IMG/VR virus record: IMGVR_UViG_3300045412_000446
Coordinates: 1-21,821 of that record
Length of the DNA: 21,821 nt
Reading direction: 5' to 3' (one strand)
Source: a virus
The position numbers and the translations under genes were made by a program. This document shows, one piece after another, positions 1 through 5,731 of this stretch; positions within the stretch are counted from its first letter, which is position 1, and every line of letters begins with the position of its first letter. A model generated the notes under the pieces. It saw nothing but the letters and a program-made list of their open reading frames with translations, had not been told where the DNA came from and made no database searches.

Positions 1-272
1 ATCGTGTCTTCGGCAATGCCCAGCCATCCCATCAGTGTTTTCATTTTACCAGACAGCTTGCGACCGATCACATAACTGGCTGTGTAGCCACAGTTGAAAC
101 AGTGATAGCTTAGGGTTCCGTCAGCGGAAGTCATCACCCCGCCACGTTTCCTCTTGTCCTGCGACTCACCATTGTACACACAACAGGGCGCATTGAAGCT
201 CAACCATCCCGATGGTGTCTTTTTCCTTACAGACGGCAGCGATGTCAGAATTGTAGACTGAATCAGGTTCAT
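1..272 (-). CDS. DNA primase, gp61-like, N-terminal zinc domain (partial)
   Basis: The gene runs off the left edge, so only about 90 N-terminal residues are visible. They contain a zinc-ribbon-like arrangement: a CC pair in APCCVYNGES near residue 28 and a second pair in YHCFNCGY near residue 59, followed by basic GRKLSGKMKTLMGWLG. This resembles the start of the gp61 primases of T4-like marine phages, which make RNA primers at the fork with the gp41 helicase. The zinc domain reads the template; the catalytic part lies outside the window. The ATG at 272 is chosen because a stop (282-284) lies just upstream in the same frame. It begins 9 nt after the structural gene ends, so the two are probably co-transcribed. 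A different zinc-ribbon phage protein cannot be excluded. Confidence 0.72.
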   Translation of the reverse strand, partial: MNLIQSTILTSLPSVRKKTPSGWLSFNAPCCVYNGESQDKRKRGGVMTSADGTLSYHCFNCGYTASYVIGRKLSGKMKTLMGWLGIAEDT

Positions 273-281
273 TCTTACATT

Positions 282-1082
282 TTAATGTCTATATAGTATT
301 TTGTCAATGCGTCCGGTATTACCACTGTCATTGCTCCAACTGAATCGCACATTTTCGTACACCCCAGTGAAGTTGTAATAGGTGACCGCGGTGGAAGACG
401 AGAATGTTATCGTAGATGACTCGCCCGTGGCAGTGATGTTGAAGTAGTCGGTGTCTGAGGGCGTTGATACCATGGTGCCCTGTATCCTCAGCGATCCCGA
501 AAAAGATTTTGTGTACACGGCGATGGTGTGCAACGCCACGTTGTTGTTGATGCCCGGATTGGCATCTATTGCCCCGCTGGTTTTGTCCAATGGTCCTGTG
601 GTGCTTGTGAAATTGTTGATCTCTATGCTGTCCAGAAAGTCGGGATAGGCGCCATCCAACACTTCTATCGTGCCAGCGGCGTTGTAGAACGAGTCAGCAA
701 AGGTCACTGTTCTCACATTGTCTGCAGCCACTTCTCTTATGGCATAATTGTAAAATTTTGCGTCCAAGGCCAATAAGTCGCCCTCTGTGATTGTTACGCT
801 GGCAGTGCCCTTTGTGCTCACTGTGGAGCCATCATCTAATATTGTAAGATTACGTGTAACAACGCTTTGTTTGGTCTCGGAATCAATCAAATTAAATTCA
901 AAAGTTTTAGAAGTTATATCCTGTGCTTTTTGATCTTCGTTCTTGAACGTGAAAGTAAGCGGATTTGACACACCTTTATACAGTTTTAAACGTCTATCAT
1001 ACACCATGGGATTCCTTCCGTGATAACCAGATGAGTACACTATTACCACGTTGTCTAGTAAATACCTCGATACAGTTTGCAT
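282..1082 (-). CDS. Putative virion structural protein (tail/baseplate, Ig-like N-terminus)
   Basis: A 266-residue protein, rich in Thr, Ser, Asn and beta-strand-like stretches, with no signal peptide or membrane segment. Residues about 30-120 (KLYKGVSNPLTFTFKN, then VTRNLTILDD and KGTASVTITEGDLLAL) resemble the beta-sandwich found at the N-terminus of baseplate upper proteins (BppU-like) and of structural proteins of T4-like marine phages. Residues about 140-266 form a second beta-rich part ending in YYNFTGVYENVRFSWS, suggestive of a carbohydrate-binding jelly roll. A late-promoter-like octamer lies 16 nt upstream of the ATG, which fits late expression of a particle component. No strong ribosome site is seen. 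The exact place in the virion is not known; tail fibre, baseplate or capsid decoration are all possible. Confidence 0.6.
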   Translation of the reverse strand: MQTVSRYLLDNVVIVYSSGYHGRNPMVYDRRLKLYKGVSNPLTFTFKNEDQKAQDITSKTFEFNLIDSETKQSVVTRNLTILDDGSTVSTKGTASVTITEGDLLALDAKFYNYAIREVAADNVRTVTFADSFYNAAGTIEVLDGAYPDFLDSIEINNFTSTTGPLDKTSGAIDANPGINNNVALHTIAVYTKSFSGSLRIQGTMVSTPSDTDYFNITATGESSTITFSSSTAVTYYNFTGVYENVRFSWSNDSGNTGRIDKILYRH

Positions 1083-1098
1083 AATTCATTGCTTACTG

Positions 1099-1106
1099 TA
1101 TTTATT
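1099..1106 (-). promoter_or_regulatory. T4-late-promoter-like octamer AATAAATA
   Basis: On the minus strand the octamer AATAAATA stands 16 nt before the ATG of the structural gene. T4 late promoters need only a TATAAATA-like -10 element read by gp55, and marine relatives accept NATAAATA. The position and the late-type gene behind it support the call. The site also sits in the leader of the divergent gene at 1116. Confidence 0.55.
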
Positions 1107-1115
1107 GTGCAAACT

Positions 1116-1490
1116 ATGAATGAAATTTTTGAAACTCTAAAGACCAAGTTCCCTTTCCTGTCACTGATATGCAAGGGCGATCTGGAATATGTGGGCATCG
1201 TGCAAAACCAGGACAATCAGATAACTTCATTCTATGACTACGGCAGGATCATGTTGCCAGCGGACAAGATGAAATTCCTGCGCTTGGGAGAAACTTGGTG
1301 GTGGGAAAGCAACAGGAAAATACCCATAAACATATTCCTAAAGAAAGATTTCAAATACTTTAGAAGCACCATAGTCACCCTGTCTACTAAAGACATCAAG
1401 ATCGTGCATGGACCGGTAGTTAGATTGGACGAAATATCCAAGAAGAGGATCAAGCGCAGGACCATACAGCTGATGCGTAGGCCCGTTTAG
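1116..1490 (+). CDS. Small conserved-looking phage protein, unknown function
   Basis: A 124-residue soluble protein starting MNEIFETLKTKFPFLSLI. An in-frame ATG at 1077 would add 13 residues but overlaps the start of the divergent structural gene; the 1116 ATG gives a compact protein and is preferred, though neither start has a clear ribosome site. Visible features are an aromatic patch (LGETWWWES, about residues 64-72), a hydrophobic core and a strongly basic tail (KKRIKRRTIQLMRR) that could bind nucleic acid. It is the only rightward gene in the first 7 kb. A T11 run follows its stop and a strong hairpin lies 130 nt downstream. The overall look is that of conserved unknowns of T4-like marine phages. 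No function is assigned. Confidence 0.6.
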   Translation: MNEIFETLKTKFPFLSLICKGDLEYVGIVQNQDNQITSFYDYGRIMLPADKMKFLRLGETWWWESNRKIPINIFLKKDFKYFRSTIVTLSTKDIKIVHGPVVRLDEISKKRIKRRTIQLMRRPV

Positions 1491-1499
1491 TTTTTTTTT

Positions 1500-1622
1500 T
1501 TATTTTACTTTTTCTTTGATTTCTTTTGTTTGCCTGATGTCATCCACGCTCTTGAAAGCCCACGCAATGCCTATAACCAACAACACTAATATCTCAATCA
1601 GTATTAGATCAGGGTTTAGTAT
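1500..1622 (-). CDS. Tiny single-pass membrane protein lacking an ATG start
   Basis: This frame encodes about 40 residues: a short head, one hydrophobic helix (LILIEILVLLVIGIAWAF), then a charged tail (KSVDDIRQTKEIKEKVK) ending at TAA. Such a layout is typical of small phage membrane proteins. No ATG lies in frame; a stop occurs near 1634. Two readings are possible. Either an ATA codon at 1620-1622 is the start, since GAGGA stands 6 nt before it; or translation starts at the ATG at 1633-1635 in another frame, reads eight codons to CCC TGA, and slips +1 into this frame. A one-base assembly error would also explain it. A late-promoter-like octamer lies upstream at 1662-1669. The coordinates given use the ATA start. 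Confidence 0.4.
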   Translation of the reverse strand: MLNPDLILIEILVLLVIGIAWAFKSVDDIRQTKEIKEKVK

Positions 1623-1623
1623 T

Positions 1624-1645
1624 CCAGATCCTCATGAGGATCTGG
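1624..1645 (+). terminator. Perfect 22-bp palindrome followed by T-run; probable terminator
   Basis: Arms CCAGATCCT and AGGATCTGG pair perfectly around a CATG loop. Reading rightward the stem is followed by AT and then GTTTTT, which fits factor-independent termination of the transcript of the gene at 1116-1490, shielding the opposing operon. A second small stem (GGATG / CATCC around TTTTT, 1644-1658) overlaps it. On the minus strand the same hairpin covers the translation start region of the tiny membrane protein, so it may also act in translational control. Confidence 0.6.
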
Positions 1646-1661
1646 ATGTTTTTCATCCATC

Positions 1662-1669
1662 TATTTATT
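1662..1669 (-). promoter_or_regulatory. T4-late-promoter-like octamer AATAAATA (second copy)
   Basis: The same octamer as at 1099-1106 occurs on the minus strand, overlapping the stop codon of the DnaE-like gene (1665-1667) and 27 nt before the ATG in the palindrome loop. It would give late expression of the tiny membrane protein independently of the early operon. The motif is short and A-rich, so chance occurrence is possible; the repeat of exactly the same octamer in front of another gene start raises the odds. Confidence 0.4.
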
Positions 1670-2225
1670 TTTTCCTTAGGAGATTCATCTGCACCACAAT
1701 GGCCTGGGCATATGCCACGGCATGTGATTTCTTGAAAAAGTAACTGTCATCTTTGGGCCGCAACCAAACTTCCTTCAGTATCTCTGACCAATATTTGTGC
1801 ATGAGATTCCTCTTGGCGGGCCTGATTATGGCCAGCACCGCCGCCAGTTGCTCGATGTTCTTGGGTTCCAGTTTAGACACTATGTCAAAATGTCCATTGA
1901 TGTGGAACAGTTGGTCCACGATAGCCTTGTCCTTCAGCATGTCCCAGTCTGGCTCTTCCAGCATCAACTCCACTAGTTGTTGCTCGGTCTCGATGCCTTC
2001 GTAGAGATTCACATTCAATAGATCAATCTTGAAGTATCCACGCTCCTCCGCCCGTTTGTAGTCAAAGCTGCAACAGCCATTGATGGGATCCACGGGCACC
2101 TCTTGGAAGTACACCCCGGTCTTGTGCTTCTCCACCTCATCGTCTTTGATTATGGCCGCGGGCACATGTTGGAACAATTTCAGTGCTTGTTCTCTGTCCG
2201 CGAAATCTATGTCTACGTCAGGCAT
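1665..2225 (-). CDS. Miniature C-family DNA polymerase-like (DnaE/PolIII-alpha-like) protein
   Basis: At 186 residues this is far shorter than DnaE (about 1,100), yet it shows palm and fingers landmarks in the right order. PDVDIDF at residues 2-8 matches the PDxDxDF motif that supplies two catalytic aspartates. FKIDLL near residue 66 matches the KFDFLGL motif with the third. DQLFHINGHFD followed by LEPKNIEQLAAVLAIIRPA (about 104-137) matches the GVFQLE...LKP...L.ALLALYRPGP stretch. KKSHAVAYA near 165 matches NKSHAAAYA. The PHP, clamp-binding, OB and tau-binding parts are all absent. The start overlaps the previous stop (TGATG), so it is the distal gene of the replication operon. Whether it polymerises DNA, binds it, or is a repurposed relic is unknown. 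Confidence 0.6.
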   Translation of the reverse strand: MPDVDIDFADREQALKLFQHVPAAIIKDDEVEKHKTGVYFQEVPVDPINGCCSFDYKRAEERGYFKIDLLNVNLYEGIETEQQLVELMLEEPDWDMLKDKAIVDQLFHINGHFDIVSKLEPKNIEQLAAVLAIIRPAKRNLMHKYWSEILKEVWLRPKDDSYFFKKSHAVAYAQAIVVQMNLLRKK

Positions 2226-2449
2226 CAGTTGTACTTCTTTTTGTTTGCGGCGGCCCTAATCAGTCCACCTTTTTCCTTGTCTATAAACTCCAGCACGTCC
2301 AGAGTCAATTTGTAGCCCTTGCTCACTTGTGACGGCACGTTGACTTCTGGCAAGATCACTTCTCCTATGGAACCATCTTCCTTGATCACTATGATGCAAT
2401 CTCCCGGGTCAATGTCTATGCCCTCTTTTTCTTTGATCGTGCTACTCAA
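2225..2449 (-). CDS. Small phage protein, unknown; TTG start with strong ribosome site
   Basis: The frame remains open up to an ATG at 2488, but a TTG at 2447-2449 is a better start: GGGAGG lies 6 nt before it, whereas the ATG has no such site and would overlap the upstream gene by 47 nt. With TTG the protein has 74 residues and overlaps the preceding stop by 8 nt, like its neighbours. The sequence is acidic in the middle and basic at the end (KGGLIRAAANKKKYN), with beta-strand-like stretches (DPGDCIIVIKEDGSIGEVI) suggesting a small OB- or SH3-like fold. It sits between the zinc-finger gene and the DnaE-like gene, so a part in replication is plausible. No family was recognised. Confidence 0.55.
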   Translation of the reverse strand: MSSTIKEKEGIDIDPGDCIIVIKEDGSIGEVILPEVNVPSQVSKGYKLTLDVLEFIDKEKGGLIRAAANKKKYN

Positions 2450-3128
2450 TTTTGGCCTCCCTGGCTGTCTCCTGCACAAACAAAGCATCGGCCATGTTGG
2501 TCTTAAACCTGTTGGACCAAAATTCTGGATTGATAAATCTCTGTACCATCTGCAGTTGCTCGTCTGAAAATGATTTTAACATCTTCTTGCCCGCGGCACA
2601 ACCAAGCACCAGCCATGGAGATAATTTACCAGTCTGTATGTGTTGCACGGCCCTGGTGGTGTTGACCAAGCGGAAGTAGTCCGCCCACTGCACGTTCTGT
2701 TCTTCCGCCCACTCCATCATGGTCTGTATGCTCCTCTGCAGTGCCCCCTCCACCGGCTCTGTCTTGAGGGTGTCTATGAGATAGGCCTCGTAGAGATCGT
2801 CCCTGGCCCAGTGATCTAATTTTATTCTAGAACGTATCACGTATTCAATATATTTTTCTGGATATAATGGATTGATGTGCATGATGTACCTGCCAAATTT
2901 TACAAAAGCATTGTAGTAGGCGCTCTTGCAAAAATCTTCATAGGTTTTTGGTTTGACATTATTTTGATGTATTTGATAAAATCTTTGAAACACCAATAAA
3001 GCATTCTGCACCCATTTCTCATTTTTTTGCAGATGTCGACGCTTGGGCTCGCACACATGTACCTGTAGAGTTCTTTCTTTAGTAAAACTTTTGCCGCAAA
3101 AAGTACAGGTGTTAAGATTGCTCTCCAT
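2442..3128 (-). CDS. Zinc-finger protein of the replication operon, unknown role
   Basis: A 228-residue protein beginning with a finger-like motif: CTFCGKSF (Cys8, Cys11) followed by LQVHVCEPKRRH (His24 and Cys26 as likely ligands). The spacing resembles a degenerate C2H2 or C2HC finger. The rest is helical and rich in aromatic and charged residues (HINPLYPEKYIEYVIRSR, WAEEQNVQWADYFRLV). The finger and the KRRH segment suggest nucleic-acid or protein binding. It overlaps gp62 by 17 nt and is followed by two short genes in the same operon. T4 itself has no evident equivalent; similar proteins occur, to my recollection, in marine T4-like phages. I assign no biochemical function. Confidence 0.6.
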   Translation of the reverse strand: MESNLNTCTFCGKSFTKERTLQVHVCEPKRRHLQKNEKWVQNALLVFQRFYQIHQNNVKPKTYEDFCKSAYYNAFVKFGRYIMHINPLYPEKYIEYVIRSRIKLDHWARDDLYEAYLIDTLKTEPVEGALQRSIQTMMEWAEEQNVQWADYFRLVNTTRAVQHIQTGKLSPWLVLGCAAGKKMLKSFSDEQLQMVQRFINPEFWSNRFKTNMADALFVQETAREAKIE

Positions 3129-3555
3129 GATCCTCTAGCAGTTGTTCTAGTTCGCTGTCGGTTATAATTTTATCCAGCGTCTCGAGATCCGACATTTTGG
3201 TGTTGGGATAGATATCCATCAACGTCTGCAAAGACTTGTTGGGTATTTTCTTCATGGGCTTTATGTAGGGATGGAACTGTTGTTTCAATCCTCCACACAT
3301 GGCTGTCAACTGCCAGCACAGTTTCTTGTGCTTGCTGCTGAGAGTGAACAAGTGCTTGTTGACGCACTCGTTTATCATCTCCACATAGTGCTCCTGATAG
3401 AATCTTTCTCCAGAAACTGCGGAGGCATATCTCATGGTCATGTAAGGACTGTACAATGATCTCTCATGCTCGTCCACCCGATCGAGATAGTCCTTGTTGC
3501 GGAAGTCTATGGCCTTCATGCTGTTCCTCAATTCAAAAAATTTCTTCTCAGTCAT
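3112..3555 (-). CDS. Probable clamp-loader small subunit (gp62-like)
   Basis: A 147-residue protein that opens with FFELRNSMKAIDFRNKDYLD and continues with SLYSPYMTMRYASAV, EMINECVNKH and KHKKLCWQLTAMCG. This order recalls the gp62 subunits of T4-like marine phages, which pair with gp44 ATPase to load the gp45 clamp for gp43 polymerase. T4 gp62 is 187 residues, so this copy is somewhat short. GGAG lies 5 nt before the ATG, and the start overlaps the previous stop by 8 nt. Neither gp44 nor gp45 is in the window, unlike T4 where they are adjacent, so the assignment rests on remembered family resemblance rather than on context. Confidence 0.55.
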   Translation of the reverse strand: MTEKKFFELRNSMKAIDFRNKDYLDRVDEHERSLYSPYMTMRYASAVSGERFYQEHYVEMINECVNKHLFTLSSKHKKLCWQLTAMCGGLKQQFHPYIKPMKKIPNKSLQTLMDIYPNTKMSDLETLDKIITDSELEQLLEDHGEQS

Positions 3556-3790
3556 CTTCTCTCCATGTCAATGCGAACACAGATGCGTGTTTGGGATTCT
3601 TGAAAGTTATCTCTATGTTCTTGCCTCGCAGTTGATAGCCCTGTATGCTTAATCTTTTCTTCTTGGCATGCTCCATGATCCAATCTATAAAATGTCGATT
3701 CATTAGAACCGGTATCTCCCTGTCATGGTCGTCCGGGACCATGATGACCGGGGCCTCCATGCGAACCACATTTTGTTTTGCCTTTACCAT
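3548..3790 (-). CDS. Small basic phage protein, unknown function
   Basis: An 80-residue protein with a basic N-terminus, an acidic turn (VPDDHDREIPVLM), a helix (HFIDWIMEHAKKKRLS) and a strand-rich end (LRGKNIEITFKNPKHASVFALTWRE). The last part has the look of a small alpha/beta module, possibly nucleic-acid binding. It is embedded in the operon with overlaps on both sides (7 nt with the upstream gene, 8 nt with gp62), which argues that it is real and co-translated. I did not recognise a named family. Confidence 0.55.
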   Translation of the reverse strand: MVKAKQNVVRMEAPVIMVPDDHDREIPVLMNRHFIDWIMEHAKKKRLSIQGYQLRGKNIEITFKNPKHASVFALTWREDD

Positions 3791-4287
3791 ACTGCTCCGT
3801 ATTCCAGGAATTCTGACTGCCTTGATATGTCCTTGACGAAGTATGCGCAGGGTGGATTGTCATCATCAGTTAAGGGTACAGCCAATATCTGTCCTGATTT
3901 GATCTTGGGGAAGTACCATTTGACTTCTTGATATATGTCCACAATGTCCACCTCAGCGAAAGCGGGCTTGGAGTCTGATATGGGATTAAACATGAACGCA
4001 TTGAATCCCCTATCGTTCAAACTGGTCAATGGCAACACATGCAATTCGCCCTGTTCGGGATCTCCTATGATCATCTTCCAATCCAGTGGCATCTTGATTT
4101 TATATTGCCCAATCTGTAGCACCGCTGCCGGAGCGTTGAAGGATTCCAAAAATATCAGTGGTATAAAGAAATAGTCTGGATCTGCAGGATTGGAATTGTC
4201 CAGCACTGCGAATCTCAGTTTGTCGTCCACATATTCTGGTATCTTTTCCAGTATGTAGGTCTTATTTTCTAATGTAAGGATTTTCAT
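3784..4287 (-). CDS. Phage protein of unknown function between uvsW and gp62
   Basis: A 167-residue soluble protein with a conserved-looking core: PLDWKMIIGDPEQGELHVLP, then LNDRGFNAFMFNPI and VYQEVKWYFPKIKSGQILAV, ending CAYFVKDISRQSEFLEYG. I associate this pattern with a conserved unknown of T4-like marine phages that travels with uvsW. It is beta-rich, without membrane segments or recognised catalytic motifs. The start overlaps the end of uvsW by 26 nt, so expression is tied to the helicase. A structural or assembly chaperone for the replication machinery is conceivable, but nothing in the sequence shows it. Confidence 0.6.
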   Translation of the reverse strand: MKILTLENKTYILEKIPEYVDDKLRFAVLDNSNPADPDYFFIPLIFLESFNAPAAVLQIGQYKIKMPLDWKMIIGDPEQGELHVLPLTSLNDRGFNAFMFNPISDSKPAFAEVDIVDIYQEVKWYFPKIKSGQILAVPLTDDDNPPCAYFVKDISRQSEFLEYGAVW

Positions 4288-5731
4288 AATCTATCTTTTC
4301 TATATTATACGGATAATTGGCCTCTTTGTAAAACTTTTTCCTTTGCCCAAGATGTCTCTTGGCGAACTTGCAACTGGAAGTTATATCCCAAATGTTGACG
4401 TGATCTTTGTCTTCTGCTTTCCTGATGCCCCTGCCGATGCTCTGTATCACACGCACAAAGCTCTTGCCAGGCTCTATCAACACCAAGTTAAAGATCCTGG
4501 GTATGTTTATGCCTACGGCAGCCACGCCATAGGTGGCTATTATAACTTTGTGTTGTGCTATGGAAACTTCATCATAGTGTTCTTTTCTTTCAATATTCTT
4601 TGTGGAGCCAGATATGAACACGCTGTCTTTTATTTTCTTTTCTAATAACTCTCCAGCAGATATCCTATCCACTAGAATCATTGTGTTGCCTGTGTTTGAT
4701 ATATCTTCTATGGTTTTTGCAATCCACGACATTCGGGTTTCATCTGTGGTCAACCATTTCAATTCCTCCTGATAATTTTTGAATTCTGGATGATCCTGGG
4801 TTTGTAAAACGTTCACGTTGCATTGTGCCAACACACCTTTGTCTTGTAATTCTTTAGCTACTATCTTATTGGCCACGTCGCCTATGCTGCATCGCAATCC
4901 ATAAAATTCATAGTCGGCTTTTGGCACTGTGCCCGTGAGTCCCCAACGTATTCCACATCGAGCAAACGGTCCTGTTAACATTCTTTTTAACACATCTGCT
5001 TTCGCCATGTGCACCTCGTCCACTATCACAGTATTGATGTTCTCTATGGCTTCCAAGAATGCTGTGGTCTCATCGTCTCTGCTTTTCTTTTCCAACACAT
5101 TTAATGATTGCCAAGTGGCGATGGTGTTCTGTCGTCCTAATTCTTTTCTGTCACCATAGTACACTCCAACATCTAGATTACATGCCAAGAAATCATCTTC
5201 TGTCTGTGTGACCAAACTCTTATTGGGTACAATAGTTAAAGTTCGTCCATAATTTTCAACCAGCCGGCACAATGCTGCTGTGATGATGGTCTTACCTGCT
5301 CCTGTGGCAATCTCTTGAATACACTGAGGATTCTCCAGGAACTTGTTTATGGTTTCCACTTGATAGTCTCGCAACACTATAGATTGTCCGGCACAGGGAT
5401 GATTCTTTGGCCACTTGGTATCAGCTAGATAGTTTTGATCTATCAGTTTAAATTCAAAGTTGTGTGGAGTTCTCTGATCTTCCAATTCCACATACACCCC
5501 AGCATCTTCCAGAATGGGCAATATCTCTCCCACCAACGCCAGATAGGTGTTGCCACCCAATCCAAAGAAACTGACCTTGCCATCCCATCTGCCCAGTTTT
5601 ACTGCTGGTAGATGTCGAGCATAAGGTATTTCAAATTTAAATTTGTTGCTGAGATGTTTCCTGTGATCTAGAGAAAGGTTCTCAAATTTGACGTTTACCT
5701 CGTCTCGAATTACCAGTTTGCATGAACTCAT
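4262..5731 (-). CDS. uvsW: UvsW-like DEAH-box branch-migration helicase
   Basis: A 489-residue superfamily 2 helicase. The order of parts matches T4 UvsW: an N-terminal DNA-binding region with LGRWDGKVSFFGLGG (about 46-60), RDYQ (121-124), Walker A ATGAGKT (142-148), the box DEVH (238-241), LTGT (265-268), then a second RecA-like domain ending in motif VI, QSIGRGIR (430-437). UvsW unwinds R-loops and branched DNA, remodels stalled forks and shuts down origin-type replication in favour of recombination-dependent replication. Its length is close to T4 UvsW (about 500). The ATG overlaps the stop of the HARP-like gene as ATGA, so the two are translated together. In T4, uvsW is expressed late; here it is in the operon of an early-looking promoter. 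Confidence 0.92.
   Translation of the reverse strand: MSSCKLVIRDEVNVKFENLSLDHRKHLSNKFKFEIPYARHLPAVKLGRWDGKVSFFGLGGNTYLALVGEILPILEDAGVYVELEDQRTPHNFEFKLIDQNYLADTKWPKNHPCAGQSIVLRDYQVETINKFLENPQCIQEIATGAGKTIITAALCRLVENYGRTLTIVPNKSLVTQTEDDFLACNLDVGVYYGDRKELGRQNTIATWQSLNVLEKKSRDDETTAFLEAIENINTVIVDEVHMAKADVLKRMLTGPFARCGIRWGLTGTVPKADYEFYGLRCSIGDVANKIVAKELQDKGVLAQCNVNVLQTQDHPEFKNYQEELKWLTTDETRMSWIAKTIEDISNTGNTMILVDRISAGELLEKKIKDSVFISGSTKNIERKEHYDEVSIAQHKVIIATYGVAAVGINIPRIFNLVLIEPGKSFVRVIQSIGRGIRKAEDKDHVNIWDITSSCKFAKRHLGQRKKFYKEANYPYNIEKIDYENPYIRK

Noticed and set aside
451-776. Rightward open frames inside the structural gene
   Set aside because: They lie wholly opposite a gene with coherent beta-rich coding and show no family-like sequence or ribosome site.
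1491-1501. T11 run after the stop of the gene at 1116 as a terminator
   Set aside because: No stable stem precedes it; the hairpin at 1624-1645 is the better candidate.
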